A stretch of DNA of 64,000 nt from Knoellia sinensis KCTC 19936 (GTDB lineage: Bacteria > Actinomycetota > Actinomycetes > Actinomycetales > Dermatophilaceae): positions 248,001 to 312,000 of the forward strand of contig NZ_AVPJ01000002.1 in NCBI RefSeq assembly GCF_000768705.1, read 5' to 3'. Of this stretch, positions 7,821 to 16,571 are shown one piece after another. Both the position numbers and the translations under genes were made by a program. Numbering within the stretch: the first letter of the stretch is position 1; each line of letters begins with the position of its first letter. The notes beneath the pieces were generated by a model. That model was given only the letters and a program-made list of their open reading frames with translations. It was not told the origin of the DNA and searched no databases.

Positions 7821-9768
7821 TCGTCGCCACCTCTCGAAGGGGGAGCACAGCCTCGACGATGGTGCCCTCACCGGGCGCCGACCTGACGTCCAGGGTGCCG
7901 CCCTGCTCGTCGGCGCGCTCCCGCATCGAGCTCGTCCCCACGCCGGCCCTGGCATCCTCGGGAAGCCCCCGACCATTGTCGCTGACCGTCAGCACCAGCC
8001 CTGCCTCGGTGCATTGCGTCGTGACGTGACACGTCTGGGTGCCGCTGTGCCGCAACGCATTCGTGATCGCCTCCGAGATGATCGCGTATGCCGTGGCTCC
8101 CGTCTGGGGCTCGACTCCCTCATCGTGGCGCAGGTCCAGAACCACCTCGTTGCCATCCTCGCCGTGTCGAGCGGCCAGTTCCAAGAGAGCCGCAGACAGC
8201 CCCAGCTCGTCGAGTGCCGGAGGGAGAAGGTGGTGCGAGAGCGTTCGGACGTCCTGGACTCGCTGGTCGAGTTCGGCCTGGAGCGTTGCGAGCAGCTCAG
8301 TCGCGGCCTCCGGATCCGACGCCATGAGGTTGCGCGCCCCCTGCAGGCCGAGCCGCAGGCCGGCAAGGGAGGGCCCGAGTCCGTCGTGGATCTCCCGGCG
8401 GATGACCCGACGCTCCTCGAGTCGAGCGCGGGCCAGTCGGGTCCTGGCCTCGTCGACGTCGGAGGCGGCCCGCGACACGGCGGCTGCCGTGGCGAGGACT
8501 GTCGCGAGGTCCGACAGGGTCTGCTCGCCGCGGGCCCCGAGGGTCTCCCCACCCGGAAGGGTGACTTCGAGAACGCCAACGTGCTCGCCGCGGTGGGCCA
8601 ACGGCATACGGACGGGTTCTCCACTGGGAACGCCCCACTGGACCGGATCGCGGTCAGGCAGCGCGACGGTCACGGACTCGAGACGCATCGTCGTCCCGAT
8701 ATCGGCCGCGAGCCCCTGGAGCAGGTCATCGGTGCTCTCGGCGAGGCGGAGCTGGCTGCCGAGTCGCCGGACCACGTGATCGGGAGACGCCGAGACGCCG
8801 TAGACGAGGCGGTGGACCCGACCTTCCAGCCAGAGACGGGCCGGCTGCACGGCGACCGCGACGGCGGCGGCTGCGACAAGTCCGGTCGCTCCGTCACCCG
8901 GGAGGACGCTGCGTGCGAGCACGGTGACGACGAGGTAGACCCCCACCAGGGACACGGTGAGGAGACCGGCGAGCACGGTGCGGCTCACGGCGAGCCGCAG
9001 GCCCCACATGCGACTCCGGAGAACGGCGACGAGGATTGCTGCCGGATAGACCGCCTGCGAGAGGAGGTGCAGGGCGGGTGTCGTCCATGCCGGGAGTGGG
9101 AGAGCGTCGGGCGGGAGGAGCAGGGGGACGAACGACAGCGCGAGCAGGGCGGCACCGAGGGCGAGCCAGCCGAGCCCGTTGCGTTCGTCGACCGGGCCAC
9201 GACGGCGACGGTGCTCCACGGCTCCGGCCGTGATGAGCCCGAACACGACCGCGGCCGCGAGCAACACCAGGAACGGCAACATCTGGTCGGTCAGTTGGGC
9301 GACGAGGACTGCCAGCGTCAGGACGGCGCCGACGAGCACACCCCAGCGGGCACGCCCCAACGGGTGGTTGCGCACGAGCCACGGCACGACAAGGAAGAGG
9401 GCGAGGGTGCCCGGCACCCAAGCCGTGCTCTGGAGGATGCGGACGGCCTCGGTGGCCGGCAGACCGGGGCGGGTGGCGGCGAAAGCGGGGTAGCCGAAGC
9501 CCGTTGCGGCGATGCCGCCGCCGATCGCCGCGAGGGCGAGCAACCACCCGACCGGGTGCGGGCGGCGCGCGATGATGAGTGCTGCCACGGTCCCGTAGAC
9601 GCACGCCACCGCCACGTCGACGACGAAGAACCAGAGGCTCTCGTCCCAGGGCGGCCGCGCCATCACGATGAACGTGACCGCGAGCACGGCGAGGCCCCAG
9701 GAGGCCACGGCGATCGCCATGGCCACCCGGGGTAGACCGGGCCCACTCGTTGCGCTCGGTGCGGTCAT
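7813..9768 (-). CDS. Membrane sensor histidine kinase (HisKA_3 type)
   Basis: Sensor kinase of the NarX/DesK group and partner of the regulator at 7176. The 651-residue protein has about ten hydrophobic segments in the first ~330 residues, a GAF-like linker, the dimerisation/phosphorylation segment RRVIRREIHDGLGPSLAGL (His in EIHDG), an N-box SEAITNALRHS and a G-box DNGRGLP. The start is uncertain: ATG at 9768 gives MTAPSATSG and is used here, while GTG at 9810 would add 14 residues and leave only 5 bases to the upstream gene. Neither has a clear ribosome-binding site. The signal is unknown. Confidence 0.88.
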   Translation of the reverse strand: MTAPSATSGPGLPRVAMAIAVASWGLAVLAVTFIVMARPPWDESLWFFVVDVAVACVYGTVAALIIARRPHPVGWLLALAAIGGGIAATGFGYPAFAATRPGLPATEAVRILQSTAWVPGTLALFLVVPWLVRNHPLGRARWGVLVGAVLTLAVLVAQLTDQMLPFLVLLAAAVVFGLITAGAVEHRRRRGPVDERNGLGWLALGAALLALSFVPLLLPPDALPLPAWTTPALHLLSQAVYPAAILVAVLRSRMWGLRLAVSRTVLAGLLTVSLVGVYLVVTVLARSVLPGDGATGLVAAAAVAVAVQPARLWLEGRVHRLVYGVSASPDHVVRRLGSQLRLAESTDDLLQGLAADIGTTMRLESVTVALPDRDPVQWGVPSGEPVRMPLAHRGEHVGVLEVTLPGGETLGARGEQTLSDLATVLATAAAVSRAASDVDEARTRLARARLEERRVIRREIHDGLGPSLAGLRLGLQGARNLMASDPEAATELLATLQAELDQRVQDVRTLSHHLLPPALDELGLSAALLELAARHGEDGNEVVLDLRHDEGVEPQTGATAYAIISEAITNALRHSGTQTCHVTTQCTEAGLVLTVSDNGRGLPEDARAGVGTSSMRERADEQGGTLDVRSAPGEGTIVEAVLPLREVATNA

Positions 9769-9815
9769 GGTCTCGGCACGATAGCGCCGGTCCACGGCCG
9801 TACGCTCCACTTTGC

Positions 9816-10604
9816 TCAGACCCGTGAGGGCGTGATCGCCGACTCGACGTCACCGGCACAGTCGTCGTCGCCGGCGCCACTGCTCGCGGGGCGGTCGCCG
9901 ATGGTCAGAGCGAGGGCCGTGATGAGCAGCCAGACGGGTCCGGTCATGCCAGCCATGTACTGGAGCGGCGAGAGGCCGAGCAGGAGCGTCAGGCCGCCGA
10001 GGACGAGTCCGGCGAAGCCGACCCAGCGGGCCACGGCTGCGTGCCGGAGAGCAGCGATGGCGACGGCGACTCCGGCGACGCCTGCGCCCACCCACAGCCA
10101 CGGGATCGTGCCGACCCAGTGGTTGAAGAACACTGCGCTCTCCGGCACGAGCCCGATGCCCGGGTCCGCTACGGCGAAGACGAACTCGGTCGTGAGTCCG
10201 GAGCCGAGCAACCCTGCGACGGAGACCAGCCCGAGGCCACCGGCGGCCACGTCGGGGAGCAGGCTGCGGCTCGGCAACTGGTCCGCGAGGCGACGACGCA
10301 GGCCTGCGGCGAAGACGAGCAGAAGCACGACCGAGAGCATCGTCGCGGTGTGGAAGACGAGGATCTGCGGCACGAGTTCACCGAGGCGGGTGACGATCCG
10401 GTCGGGGTCTCCGCCCGTGTCCGGGGCGTAGACGGCGTCAATCTGCATCGAGGCCGCGATGCCCACGATGGCGGCCAGTCCGGCGGCGACCCCACTCGCG
10501 GCCCAGGCTCGACCACCTGCCAGGCGTCGGACTCGGGCAGGTGTCGACGCAGCAGCGCCGGGCGGCACGGGGGCGGACGGGTGGGTGGTGAGCGTGGCGC
10601 TCAT
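9816..10604 (-). CDS. Six-pass membrane protein of unknown function
   Basis: A 262-residue protein with about six membrane segments: WAASGVAAGLAAIVGIAAS, ILVFHTATMLSVVLLLVFAA, LGLVSVAGLLGSGL, WVGTIPWLWVGAGVAGVAVAIAAL and two more, ending in an acidic tail. I do not assign a family with confidence; the layout recalls DUF4386-type proteins. ATG at 10604 has AGGAG six bases upstream. It is the first gene of an operon with the sensor kinase and response regulator, so a link to signalling or to their output is likely. Confidence 0.75.
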   Translation of the reverse strand: MSATLTTHPSAPVPPGAAASTPARVRRLAGGRAWAASGVAAGLAAIVGIAASMQIDAVYAPDTGGDPDRIVTRLGELVPQILVFHTATMLSVVLLLVFAAGLRRRLADQLPSRSLLPDVAAGGLGLVSVAGLLGSGLTTEFVFAVADPGIGLVPESAVFFNHWVGTIPWLWVGAGVAGVAVAIAALRHAAVARWVGFAGLVLGGLTLLLGLSPLQYMAGMTGPVWLLITALALTIGDRPASSGAGDDDCAGDVESAITPSRV

Positions 10605-10676
10605 GGCAACTCCTGTGAACGGTCTGGAAGGAACGCATTCACCGTCGCGCTGACCGCGTCACCACCAACAGGGGCC

Positions 10677-10713
10677 GCTGTCCCGAGTGTCCGGGAAGGT
10701 CACTCGGGACAGC
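10677..10713 (-). terminator. Terminator hairpin downstream of the cell-wall-binding deacetylase
   Basis: A perfect 13-bp stem (GCTGTCCCGAGTG at 10677-10689 with its complement at 10701-10713) and an 11-base loop, 12 bases past the stop of the minus-strand gene at 10726 and before the next minus-strand gene. There is no T tract. Confidence 0.7.
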
Positions 10714-10725
10714 TCGCAACAGGCC

Positions 10726-12471
10726 TCAGTCCCTCATGTCGGTGATGGTCGTGAGGATGTAGCCGTTCGAGCGCAACGTCGAGACGATCTGGGGGAGCGC
10801 GTCGAGCGTGTGGAACCCGCCGAGGTGCGCGAGCACGATCGTGCCGTTCGGGGGCAGCGGGCTGGTGGTCCGGCTGACGATCTGGGCGGTGGTCGTCGAC
10901 GTCGACCAGTCGATCGTGTCGCGGTTCCACATCAGCGTCTTCGTGTAGCCCACCGCGGCCGCGTTGTCTCGCACGAACGTGTTGTGGGATCCGTAGGGCG
11001 GGCGCCAGTAGGGACGTGGGTCCATCCCGCCGGACGCGGACCGAAGGATCGCCTCGGTCTGGGTGAGCTCGTTGCGGATGAAGGCACCCGTCATCGACAC
11101 CTGGCACGGTGCCGCGCTCGGGGATCCACCTCCTCCGAGGACGAGGTCGCAATGGCGCATCGTGTGGTTTCCGAGTTCGAACAGCTCGGGTCGTTGTCCG
11201 ATGTCGGCGAGGATCGCGCGTCCTTCGGTGGTCTGCGTCATGGCCCCCGTCGGGAAGAACGTCGTGCAGATCTGGTTCGCTGCGAGGTAGGCGACGATGT
11301 CGCGCGCCCCTTCGAGTCGTCCGCCCATGTCAAGGGTGAAGGAGACCTGCTTCGTGGCGGTCGGGACGGAGCTGATCACCTGCTGCCCGCCGGCGGCCGG
11401 CTTGCGGCCGCTCCAACACACACCCATGAGGCGTTGGGCTTCCTGGGCCGCGGAGACGCCGACGACGCTGGGACCACCGAGGAGGTATGCCGTCGTGGGG
11501 CTGACCCGGCCGAGCTCGGTGCTCGTGGCGGCCGTGAGCGAGCCTCCGCCGAGGAGGATCGGTCCGCGAGTCCGGCCTGCGGGGGAGACGGCGGCGAGCG
11601 CGTCGGGGAAGTTGAAGCCGGTGGCGATGAAGGCCGTGGGCCGGTTCGCGCCGAAGATGCGCTTCGACATGGCGATGGCCGTGTCGAAGCGGCTGGCCCC
11701 GGAGATTCGCTCGACGGGTGCGATGGCCCCGAGGGCAGCGGCGACATCGGCCGACACGGCGCCCGTGCCGCCCATGAGCATGATGCGGCTGGGGTTGAGG
11801 CGGTTCAGTTCGTCGGCAACGGTCGGGGGGAGGGACGTGGGTCGCGTCAGGAGCATCGGCGCCCCCTCCACGCCGGCGGCGGCTCCGCCGCTCAGGGCGT
11901 CCGGGAAGGTCGTGCCGGTGGCGACGTAGGCGACGTCCGCACCTGCGGGGAAGGCGTTCTGCGACACCTTGACTGCGGTGTCGTAGCGGTCCGTGCCGAA
12001 GGCGCGGGTGGCTCCACCGGAGCTCAGGGTTGCCAGGGAGGCGAGGACGGCGGCGGACACGACATCGGGCCCGCCGGTGACGACGATGGTGCCGGGGTTG
12101 AGGCGGTCAAGTTCGGTGCGGGTGCTGGCCGGGACGGAGTCCCTGTTGACGAAGAGCACCGGTCCGCCGCGCTTGGCGGCTGCCGGTCCAGCGGCGAGCG
12201 CATCGGGGAAGTTCGTCCCGATCGCGACATAGGCGACCGGCACCCCAGGGCCAAAGAACTGCTGGGAGGTGCGGGCCGCCGTCGCGAACCGGTCCCCGCC
12301 GGCGAGCCGGACGACCTTGAAGGAGAGGTCACCGTTGGGGTTGGCCGCACGGGCTTGGCCCGTCGAGGCCATGAGGGCCCCCGACGCGCCAAGCGCGGCC
12401 ACTGCGGAAATCGTGAGCGCCTTGCGCCGGATCTCGCCGGTGCGTGGCTTCCATGTCATCGGATCGCTCAT
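10726..12471 (-). CDS. Secreted cell wall-binding repeat protein with polysaccharide deacetylase domain
   Basis: A 581-residue exported protein. A signal peptide runs to ARA near residue 42. Three cell-wall-binding type 2 repeats follow, each opening with a GxxRxxTA motif (RLAGGDRFATAA, RAFGTDRYDTAV, RISGASRFDTAI) and holding FPDAL. The C-terminal ~190 residues form a NodB-like deacetylase with NHTMRH, RPPYG and LAHLGG motifs. The first NodB motif reads TLDMGG rather than TFDDG, so the first Asp (catalytic base) is kept but the second, a metal ligand in the family, is Met. The gene probably trims or binds cell-wall glycan. ATG at 12471 has GGAGG seven bases upstream. Confidence 0.85.
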   Translation of the reverse strand: MSDPMTWKPRTGEIRRKALTISAVAALGASGALMASTGQARAANPNGDLSFKVVRLAGGDRFATAARTSQQFFGPGVPVAYVAIGTNFPDALAAGPAAAKRGGPVLFVNRDSVPASTRTELDRLNPGTIVVTGGPDVVSAAVLASLATLSSGGATRAFGTDRYDTAVKVSQNAFPAGADVAYVATGTTFPDALSGGAAAGVEGAPMLLTRPTSLPPTVADELNRLNPSRIMLMGGTGAVSADVAAALGAIAPVERISGASRFDTAIAMSKRIFGANRPTAFIATGFNFPDALAAVSPAGRTRGPILLGGGSLTAATSTELGRVSPTTAYLLGGPSVVGVSAAQEAQRLMGVCWSGRKPAAGGQQVISSVPTATKQVSFTLDMGGRLEGARDIVAYLAANQICTTFFPTGAMTQTTEGRAILADIGQRPELFELGNHTMRHCDLVLGGGGSPSAAPCQVSMTGAFIRNELTQTEAILRSASGGMDPRPYWRPPYGSHNTFVRDNAAAVGYTKTLMWNRDTIDWSTSTTTAQIVSRTTSPLPPNGTIVLAHLGGFHTLDALPQIVSTLRSNGYILTTITDMRD

Positions 12472-12557
12472 GATGTGCCTCCTCCATCGAATGGTCCTAC
12501 GTGTGGAGGACGCGCAACAGGGGTTTTCCGGTTGACGTGTCGAATTTCGGGGTGGGC

Positions 12558-13040
12558 TCAGCAGGGGTTCTCGTCGTGGACGGCGGAGCCGATGCGGCGG
12601 CCGATGTCCCCGAGTTGGCGCACCTGCGCCTTCGTCAGGGGGTCGAAGACGAGGCGGCGGACCGTGCGCACGTGGCCGGGCGCGGCCTCGAGGAGGAAGG
12701 CCATGCCCTCGTCGGTGAGGGTGGCCAAGGTGGATCGGCCGTCGGTGGGGTCGGGGCGACGGACGAGCCAGCCACGCTTCTCGAGGCGCGCCGCGACCTG
12801 GGACAGGCGGGGGAGTTGCCCCTCGGTGAAGGTCGCGAGGGTGCTCATCCGCATGGTGTGGTCGGGGGCGTCGGAGAGACCGGCGAGGACCTGGTATTCG
12901 AAGTGGGTCACGCCGGAGTCCTGCTGGAGCTGGCGGTCCAAGGTGGCGGGCAGGCGAACCACGAGGCCGACAAGGGCCATCCACGCGGCCATCTCCTCGT
13001 CGCTCAGCCAAGGGGTCTCGTCGTCGGCCATGGTGCTCAT
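12558..13040 (-). CDS. MarR family transcriptional regulator
   Basis: A 160-residue winged-helix repressor. Helices at MRMSTLATFTEGQLPRLSQV and the wing DPTDGRSTLATLTDEG are typical of MarR. ATG at 13040 is used; the Met at residue 4 is an alternative start. It diverges from DoxX (13162) and the dioxygenase-fold gene (13607), and an inverted repeat lies between them at 13078-13123. MarR proteins in such settings often respond to phenols, quinones or oxidants. Autoregulation and control of 13162-14485 are inferred from position. Confidence 0.87.
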   Translation of the reverse strand: MSTMADDETPWLSDEEMAAWMALVGLVVRLPATLDRQLQQDSGVTHFEYQVLAGLSDAPDHTMRMSTLATFTEGQLPRLSQVAARLEKRGWLVRRPDPTDGRSTLATLTDEGMAFLLEAAPGHVRTVRRLVFDPLTKAQVRQLGDIGRRIGSAVHDENPC

Positions 13041-13077
13041 CCTAGGTTCTGCGGCTCTCGTCGCGGATCGGGAATTA

Positions 13078-13123
13078 GTTGCGTCATGAACTACTTAAAC
13101 CTATCGTTACTTCACGACGCAAC
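13078..13123. promoter_or_regulatory. Inverted repeat in the marR/doxX divergent promoter, candidate MarR operator
   Basis: GTTGCGTCATGAA at 13078-13090 and TTCACGACGCAAC at 13111-13123 are complementary except for one base, 20 bases apart. The tract is AT-rich (ACTACTTAAACC) against a GC-rich background, as expected for a promoter. A smaller TAGTT/AACTA repeat sits within it at 13076-13093. Binding by the adjacent MarR protein is inference. Confidence 0.5.
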
Positions 13124-13161
13124 AAAAATGGAGCGTCTCCCCTGAACCCGAAGGACTTCTC

Positions 13162-13533
13162 ATGACCATCGCCCTCTGGATCGTCGCCGGTCTCCTCGCC
13201 GTCGCCTTCGCCGCCGCCGGCTTCATGAAGCTGACCTCCACCCCCGAGCAGCTCGCCGAGAAGGGCATGGGCTGGGCCCAGGACTTCTCGCCCAACACGG
13301 TCAAGGCCATCGGTGGCCTCGAGGTGCTCGCGGCCATCGGCCTCATCGTGCCGCCGCTCGTCGGCGTCGCCCCGGTCCTCGCGCCGCTCGCCGCCGTCGG
13401 CCTCGTTCTCATGATGATCGGCGCGCTCATCGTCCACGCCCGCCGTGGCGAGAAGCAGGCCTTCCCCGCCAACGCCATCCTCGGTCTGCTCGCGGCCTTC
13501 GTCGCGTGGGGCGGCTTCACCGCGGCCTTCTGA
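13162..13533 (+). CDS. DoxX family membrane protein
   Basis: A 123-residue four-helix membrane protein (LWIVAGLLAVAFAAAGFMKL, later GGLEVLAAIGLIVPPLVGVA and APLAAVGLVLMMIGALIVHA), typical of the DoxX/DUF4870-like small family. ATG at 13162 follows GAAGGA. It lies between a divergent MarR gene and an extradiol-dioxygenase-fold gene, a set seen in quinone/catechol defence loci. Shorter than the DoxX protein at 2628 and only loosely similar to it. Confidence 0.83.
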   Translation: MTIALWIVAGLLAVAFAAAGFMKLTSTPEQLAEKGMGWAQDFSPNTVKAIGGLEVLAAIGLIVPPLVGVAPVLAPLAAVGLVLMMIGALIVHARRGEKQAFPANAILGLLAAFVAWGGFTAAF

Positions 13534-13606
13534 GCCGCGCACCCGCCCTGCGTCAGGCCCTCCCGATCTGCGGCTTCGTCCGCGACACCACGACAGGACT
13601 CACGTC

Positions 13607-14485
13607 ATGACCAACCCCGCACACCTCGCCTCGCAGCACCGCCCCGCCGGCGCCTACGAGGACCTGCATGCGCGGGTCGTCGACCAGGCTCGCGCGCAGC
13701 GAGTGTGGACTCCGGACGACGGCGCGATGCCGGCGCTCTTCGTCAGCCACGGCGCCCCGCCCACGCTCGACGACCCCGAGTGGCTCGCTGACCTGTTCAC
13801 CTGGTCGCAGAGCATGCCCAAGCCGCGCGCCGTCGTCATCGTGTCGGCCCACTGGGAGAACGCGCCGGTCGCGATCTCGGGTGCTGCTGCGGGAACGCCG
13901 CTGGTCTATGACTTCGGTGGCTTCCACCCCAAGTACTACACGTTGCAGTACGGAACGCCGGACGCTTCTGACCTGGCGCGTCGTCTGGCCGGGGTGCTCG
14001 GTGGCATCACGCCGATCCACCACCACGTCAACCGCGGTCTGGACCACGGCGCCTTCATCCCGATGATGGCGATGTATCCCGCCGCCGACGTCCCCGTCGT
14101 GCAGCTGAGCATGCCGAGCCTCGAGCCGGCCGCCCTGCTGCGGCTCGGTCAGAAGCTCCGGTCCCTGCGGGAAGAGGGCATCCTCGTGATCGGGTCGGGC
14201 TTCATGACCCACAGCTTCGCCGTGATGCGCGACCCGTCGCTGGCCGGTCACACGGCGGCCTTCGACGAGTGGGCCGCGGATGCTCTGGAGCGTGGTGACG
14301 TCGATGCCCTGACGGACTACCTGGCCAAGGGTCCCGGTGCCGCGGTGTCGCACCCGACGGCCGACCACTTCGTGCCGCTGCTCCTCACCATGGGGGCCGC
14401 GACCGATGCCGGTCGCCCGCAGGTGAAGACGGCCATCGAGAAGGTCCGCTTCCACAACTCGATCCGCTCCATCCAGGTCGCCTGA
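13607..14485 (+). CDS. DODA-type extradiol dioxygenase (YgiD family)
   Basis: A 292-residue enzyme of the class III extradiol fold, related to plant DOPA 4,5-dioxygenase and E. coli YgiD. The metal and substrate histidines are visible: SHGAP with His48, SAHWE with His82, GLDHGAF with His147 and GFMTHSF with His202. It likely opens a catecholic ring, with a non-haem metal in the cytosol. ATG at 13607 is chosen because the family domain starts soon after; the upstream in-frame extension overlaps doxX. With DoxX and MarR it forms a probable catechol/quinone-response unit. Confidence 0.85.
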   Translation: MTNPAHLASQHRPAGAYEDLHARVVDQARAQRVWTPDDGAMPALFVSHGAPPTLDDPEWLADLFTWSQSMPKPRAVVIVSAHWENAPVAISGAAAGTPLVYDFGGFHPKYYTLQYGTPDASDLARRLAGVLGGITPIHHHVNRGLDHGAFIPMMAMYPAADVPVVQLSMPSLEPAALLRLGQKLRSLREEGILVIGSGFMTHSFAVMRDPSLAGHTAAFDEWAADALERGDVDALTDYLAKGPGAAVSHPTADHFVPLLLTMGAATDAGRPQVKTAIEKVRFHNSIRSIQVA

Positions 14486-14491
14486 CGTCTT

Positions 14492-14566
14492 CGACTTTGT
14501 GCCCCAGTGGGACAGGCCGTGAGGGCCTTCGGCCCAGCGGCCCTGTCCCACTGGGGCACAAAGTCG
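14492..14566. terminator. Long hairpin, GACTTTGTGCCC family, between convergent genes
   Basis: Arms at 14492-14516 and 14542-14566 are perfect 25-bp complements (outer end CGACTTTGTGCCCC), with a GC-rich loop that can itself fold. It lies 7 bases after the plus-strand dioxygenase and 7 bases before the end of the minus-strand transporter. Probable bidirectional terminator. Related copies are at 32813, 41004, 43656 and 54215. Confidence 0.75.
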
Positions 14567-14573
14567 GGGTGGG

Positions 14574-16430
14574 TCAGCCCTTTCTGAGCAGGCGGACGTC
14601 GTCGGAGAGGTCGTCGGTCTGGACGATGATGACGTCGCTCTTGGCGTTCTTGACGACCTTGGCCGCGACGGAGCCGAGCACGCCCTCACCGTGTTCGCCG
14701 AGACCACGGTTGCCGACGACGATGAGGCGCCGCGGGTTGTCCGCCGAGGCCTGCAGGAGCGCATCGGAAACATCGCCCGGGACCAGCATCGAGTCATAGG
14801 TGCGGACCCGGTAGTGGTTGAGGTCGTTCACGGTCATCTTGAGGGCGTGGCGGGCGGCCTCCTCGCCGTAGATCTCCTCACGTCCCCGGTCGGGGTCGGG
14901 GGTGCCCTCGGGCAGATAGGCCGTGACGATCGTGAGGCGGCAGTTCGCGCTCGCTGCGATCTCCATGGCACGGTGCACGCCATAGAGGGTGTGGTCGGTG
15001 CCGTCGGAACCGACGATGACCCGCTCGTAGGTGCTGAGCTTCCCGGTGGGGGCGCCCAGCGGGACGATCGTCGACTCGTCGGCATCGCTGGGAGTCGTGA
15101 CCCAGAGCATCGCCACTGCGCCGATGAGCATGAGGGCTCCTGCGAGGAACATCGCCTTCGTGGGGTCGTTGTCGAGCAAGTTCTGGTAGATCCAGCCGAA
15201 GGTCACCGTCTCGATGAGCATCGGGACGACGATCATCATGTTGAGGATGCCCATGTAGATGCCCGAGCGGCCGGGAGGCACCATGCTCGCGACCATGAGG
15301 TAGGGCACGCCGACGATCGAGGCCCACATGATGCCGATGCCGATCATCGCCAGGATGCTTGTGGTCTGGCTGTTGGCGGTCGAGAGCCAGATCATGCTCA
15401 GGCCACCGAGGACGAGCGCGGCTGCGTGCGTGAATTTCCCGCCGTACCTCTGGACGAGGGGCAGCAGGGCGAGCGCCGAAATGGCGCAGACGAGGTTGTA
15501 GGAACCGTTGAGCAATCCGGACCAACCTGCCGCTTCGTTTTGCAGGGTGGCCTGAGCCTCCGGATCACTGACACCGAAGATCGAGCGGCCAACGCTCAGT
15601 GCGACGAACTGCCAGTAGATGAACATCGCATAGAACTGGAACATGAAGACAAGGCCGATCTTGTGCATCGCGAGCGGCATGACCTTCACGGCACCGGCGA
15701 TGTCCTTGACGAAGCTGCCGATGCCGCCCTTGGCCTCGGCCATCTCGGCGAACTCCTCCTCGCTGGGCGTGAGTTCTATCCGCTTGCGCATGGCGATGAA
15801 CATCGTGATCGCGATGCAGATCGCGCCGAGCCAGAAGCAGACGTAGGCCCAGTAGGGGATGCCGTTGGGAGCGAGACCGGGTGCGGCCTTCTGGAAGGCG
15901 AAGATCGAGAAGTTCGCGAGGACCGCTCCGGCGCCGGTGAGCATGCTCTGGATGAGGAAGCCTCGGGCCAACTGGTTCTTGGGCAGCCGGTCCGAGATGA
16001 GCGCGCGGTAGGGCTCCATCGAGGTGTTGTTGCCGGCATCGAGCAGCCACAACCCGAGGACGCCGAGCCAGAGAATTGAGATGAAGGGGAAGACGATGCA
16101 CAGGGCGATCATCACGACGGACCCGGCGAGGATGTAGGGCCGGCGACGGCCCCACCGGTCGGACCAGGTGCGGTCGGACATCGCGCCGATGAGCGGCTGG
16201 ATGAGCAGGCCGGTCATCGGGCCGGCAAGGTTGAGGAGGGGCAGGCTGTGCCCGTCAGCGCCCATGGCCGTGAAGAGCGGGTTGATGGCCGTCTGGGTCA
16301 GCGCGAAGCTGAACTGCACTCCGAAGAACCCCGCATTCATCATGAAGATGTTGCGTTGGGTCATGAGCGGTTTCCGCTCAGTGACCTCCTGACTTTCGGC
16401 GACGTGCGGCCCTGCTTCGGTGACGGTCAT
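14574..16430 (-). CDS. MFS sugar-type transporter fused to a C-terminal universal stress (UspA) domain
   Basis: A 618-residue fusion. Residues ~25-455 form a 12-helix major-facilitator permease resembling the sucrose/maltoside GPH-like group (GAMSDRTWSDRWGRRRPYILAGS loop between helices 2 and 3). Residues 468-618 form a UspA domain with the ATP-binding signature GNRGLG-x9-GS (VVGNRGLGEHGEGVLGS). Fusions of this kind suggest nucleotide-sensing control of transport. ATG at 16430 has AGGAG six bases upstream, and a Crp/GlxR-like site is at 16464. The reading frame is continuous, so the fusion is not an annotation artefact. The substrate is unknown. Confidence 0.85.
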   Translation of the reverse strand: MTVTEAGPHVAESQEVTERKPLMTQRNIFMMNAGFFGVQFSFALTQTAINPLFTAMGADGHSLPLLNLAGPMTGLLIQPLIGAMSDRTWSDRWGRRRPYILAGSVVMIALCIVFPFISILWLGVLGLWLLDAGNNTSMEPYRALISDRLPKNQLARGFLIQSMLTGAGAVLANFSIFAFQKAAPGLAPNGIPYWAYVCFWLGAICIAITMFIAMRKRIELTPSEEEFAEMAEAKGGIGSFVKDIAGAVKVMPLAMHKIGLVFMFQFYAMFIYWQFVALSVGRSIFGVSDPEAQATLQNEAAGWSGLLNGSYNLVCAISALALLPLVQRYGGKFTHAAALVLGGLSMIWLSTANSQTTSILAMIGIGIMWASIVGVPYLMVASMVPPGRSGIYMGILNMMIVVPMLIETVTFGWIYQNLLDNDPTKAMFLAGALMLIGAVAMLWVTTPSDADESTIVPLGAPTGKLSTYERVIVGSDGTDHTLYGVHRAMEIAASANCRLTIVTAYLPEGTPDPDRGREEIYGEEAARHALKMTVNDLNHYRVRTYDSMLVPGDVSDALLQASADNPRRLIVVGNRGLGEHGEGVLGSVAAKVVKNAKSDVIIVQTDDLSDDVRLLRKG

Positions 16431-16463
16431 GAGAACTCCTCGGCATCGTTGACGAGTGGTGCT

Positions 16464-16479
16464 TGTGACGCGGATCACG
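16464..16479 (-). promoter_or_regulatory. Crp/GlxR-like binding site upstream of the MFS-UspA gene
   Basis: The 16 bases TGTGACGCGGATCACG fit TGTGA-N6-TCACr, the consensus bound by Crp and its actinobacterial relatives such as GlxR. It lies 34 bases upstream of the ATG at 16430, in the promoter region. Control of a sugar-type permease by a cAMP-linked regulator would make sense; direct binding is not shown. Confidence 0.55.
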
Positions 16480-16571
16480 CGACTCTCGGAGGATAGACCC
16501 GGAAATGGCAGCGCGCCCGCCGAGCTGTCGAGCGAATTTGTGCTAATGCGAGGTAGGGCGGGCGTGTGAGT

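Noticed and set aside
7765-9735. 656-aa plus-strand ORF opposite the sensor kinase
   Set aside because: The minus strand encodes a kinase with HisKA_3, N and G boxes; the plus frame has only low-complexity charged sequence.
10687-13089. 800-aa plus-strand ORF opposite the cell-wall-binding protein and MarR
   Set aside because: It spans two real genes and a promoter; no domain is recognisable.
16514-16564. Terminator hairpin (CGCCCGCC/GGCGGGCG) after the RclA-like gene
   Set aside because: Only 8 bp with a 35-base loop in GC-rich DNA; too weak to list.
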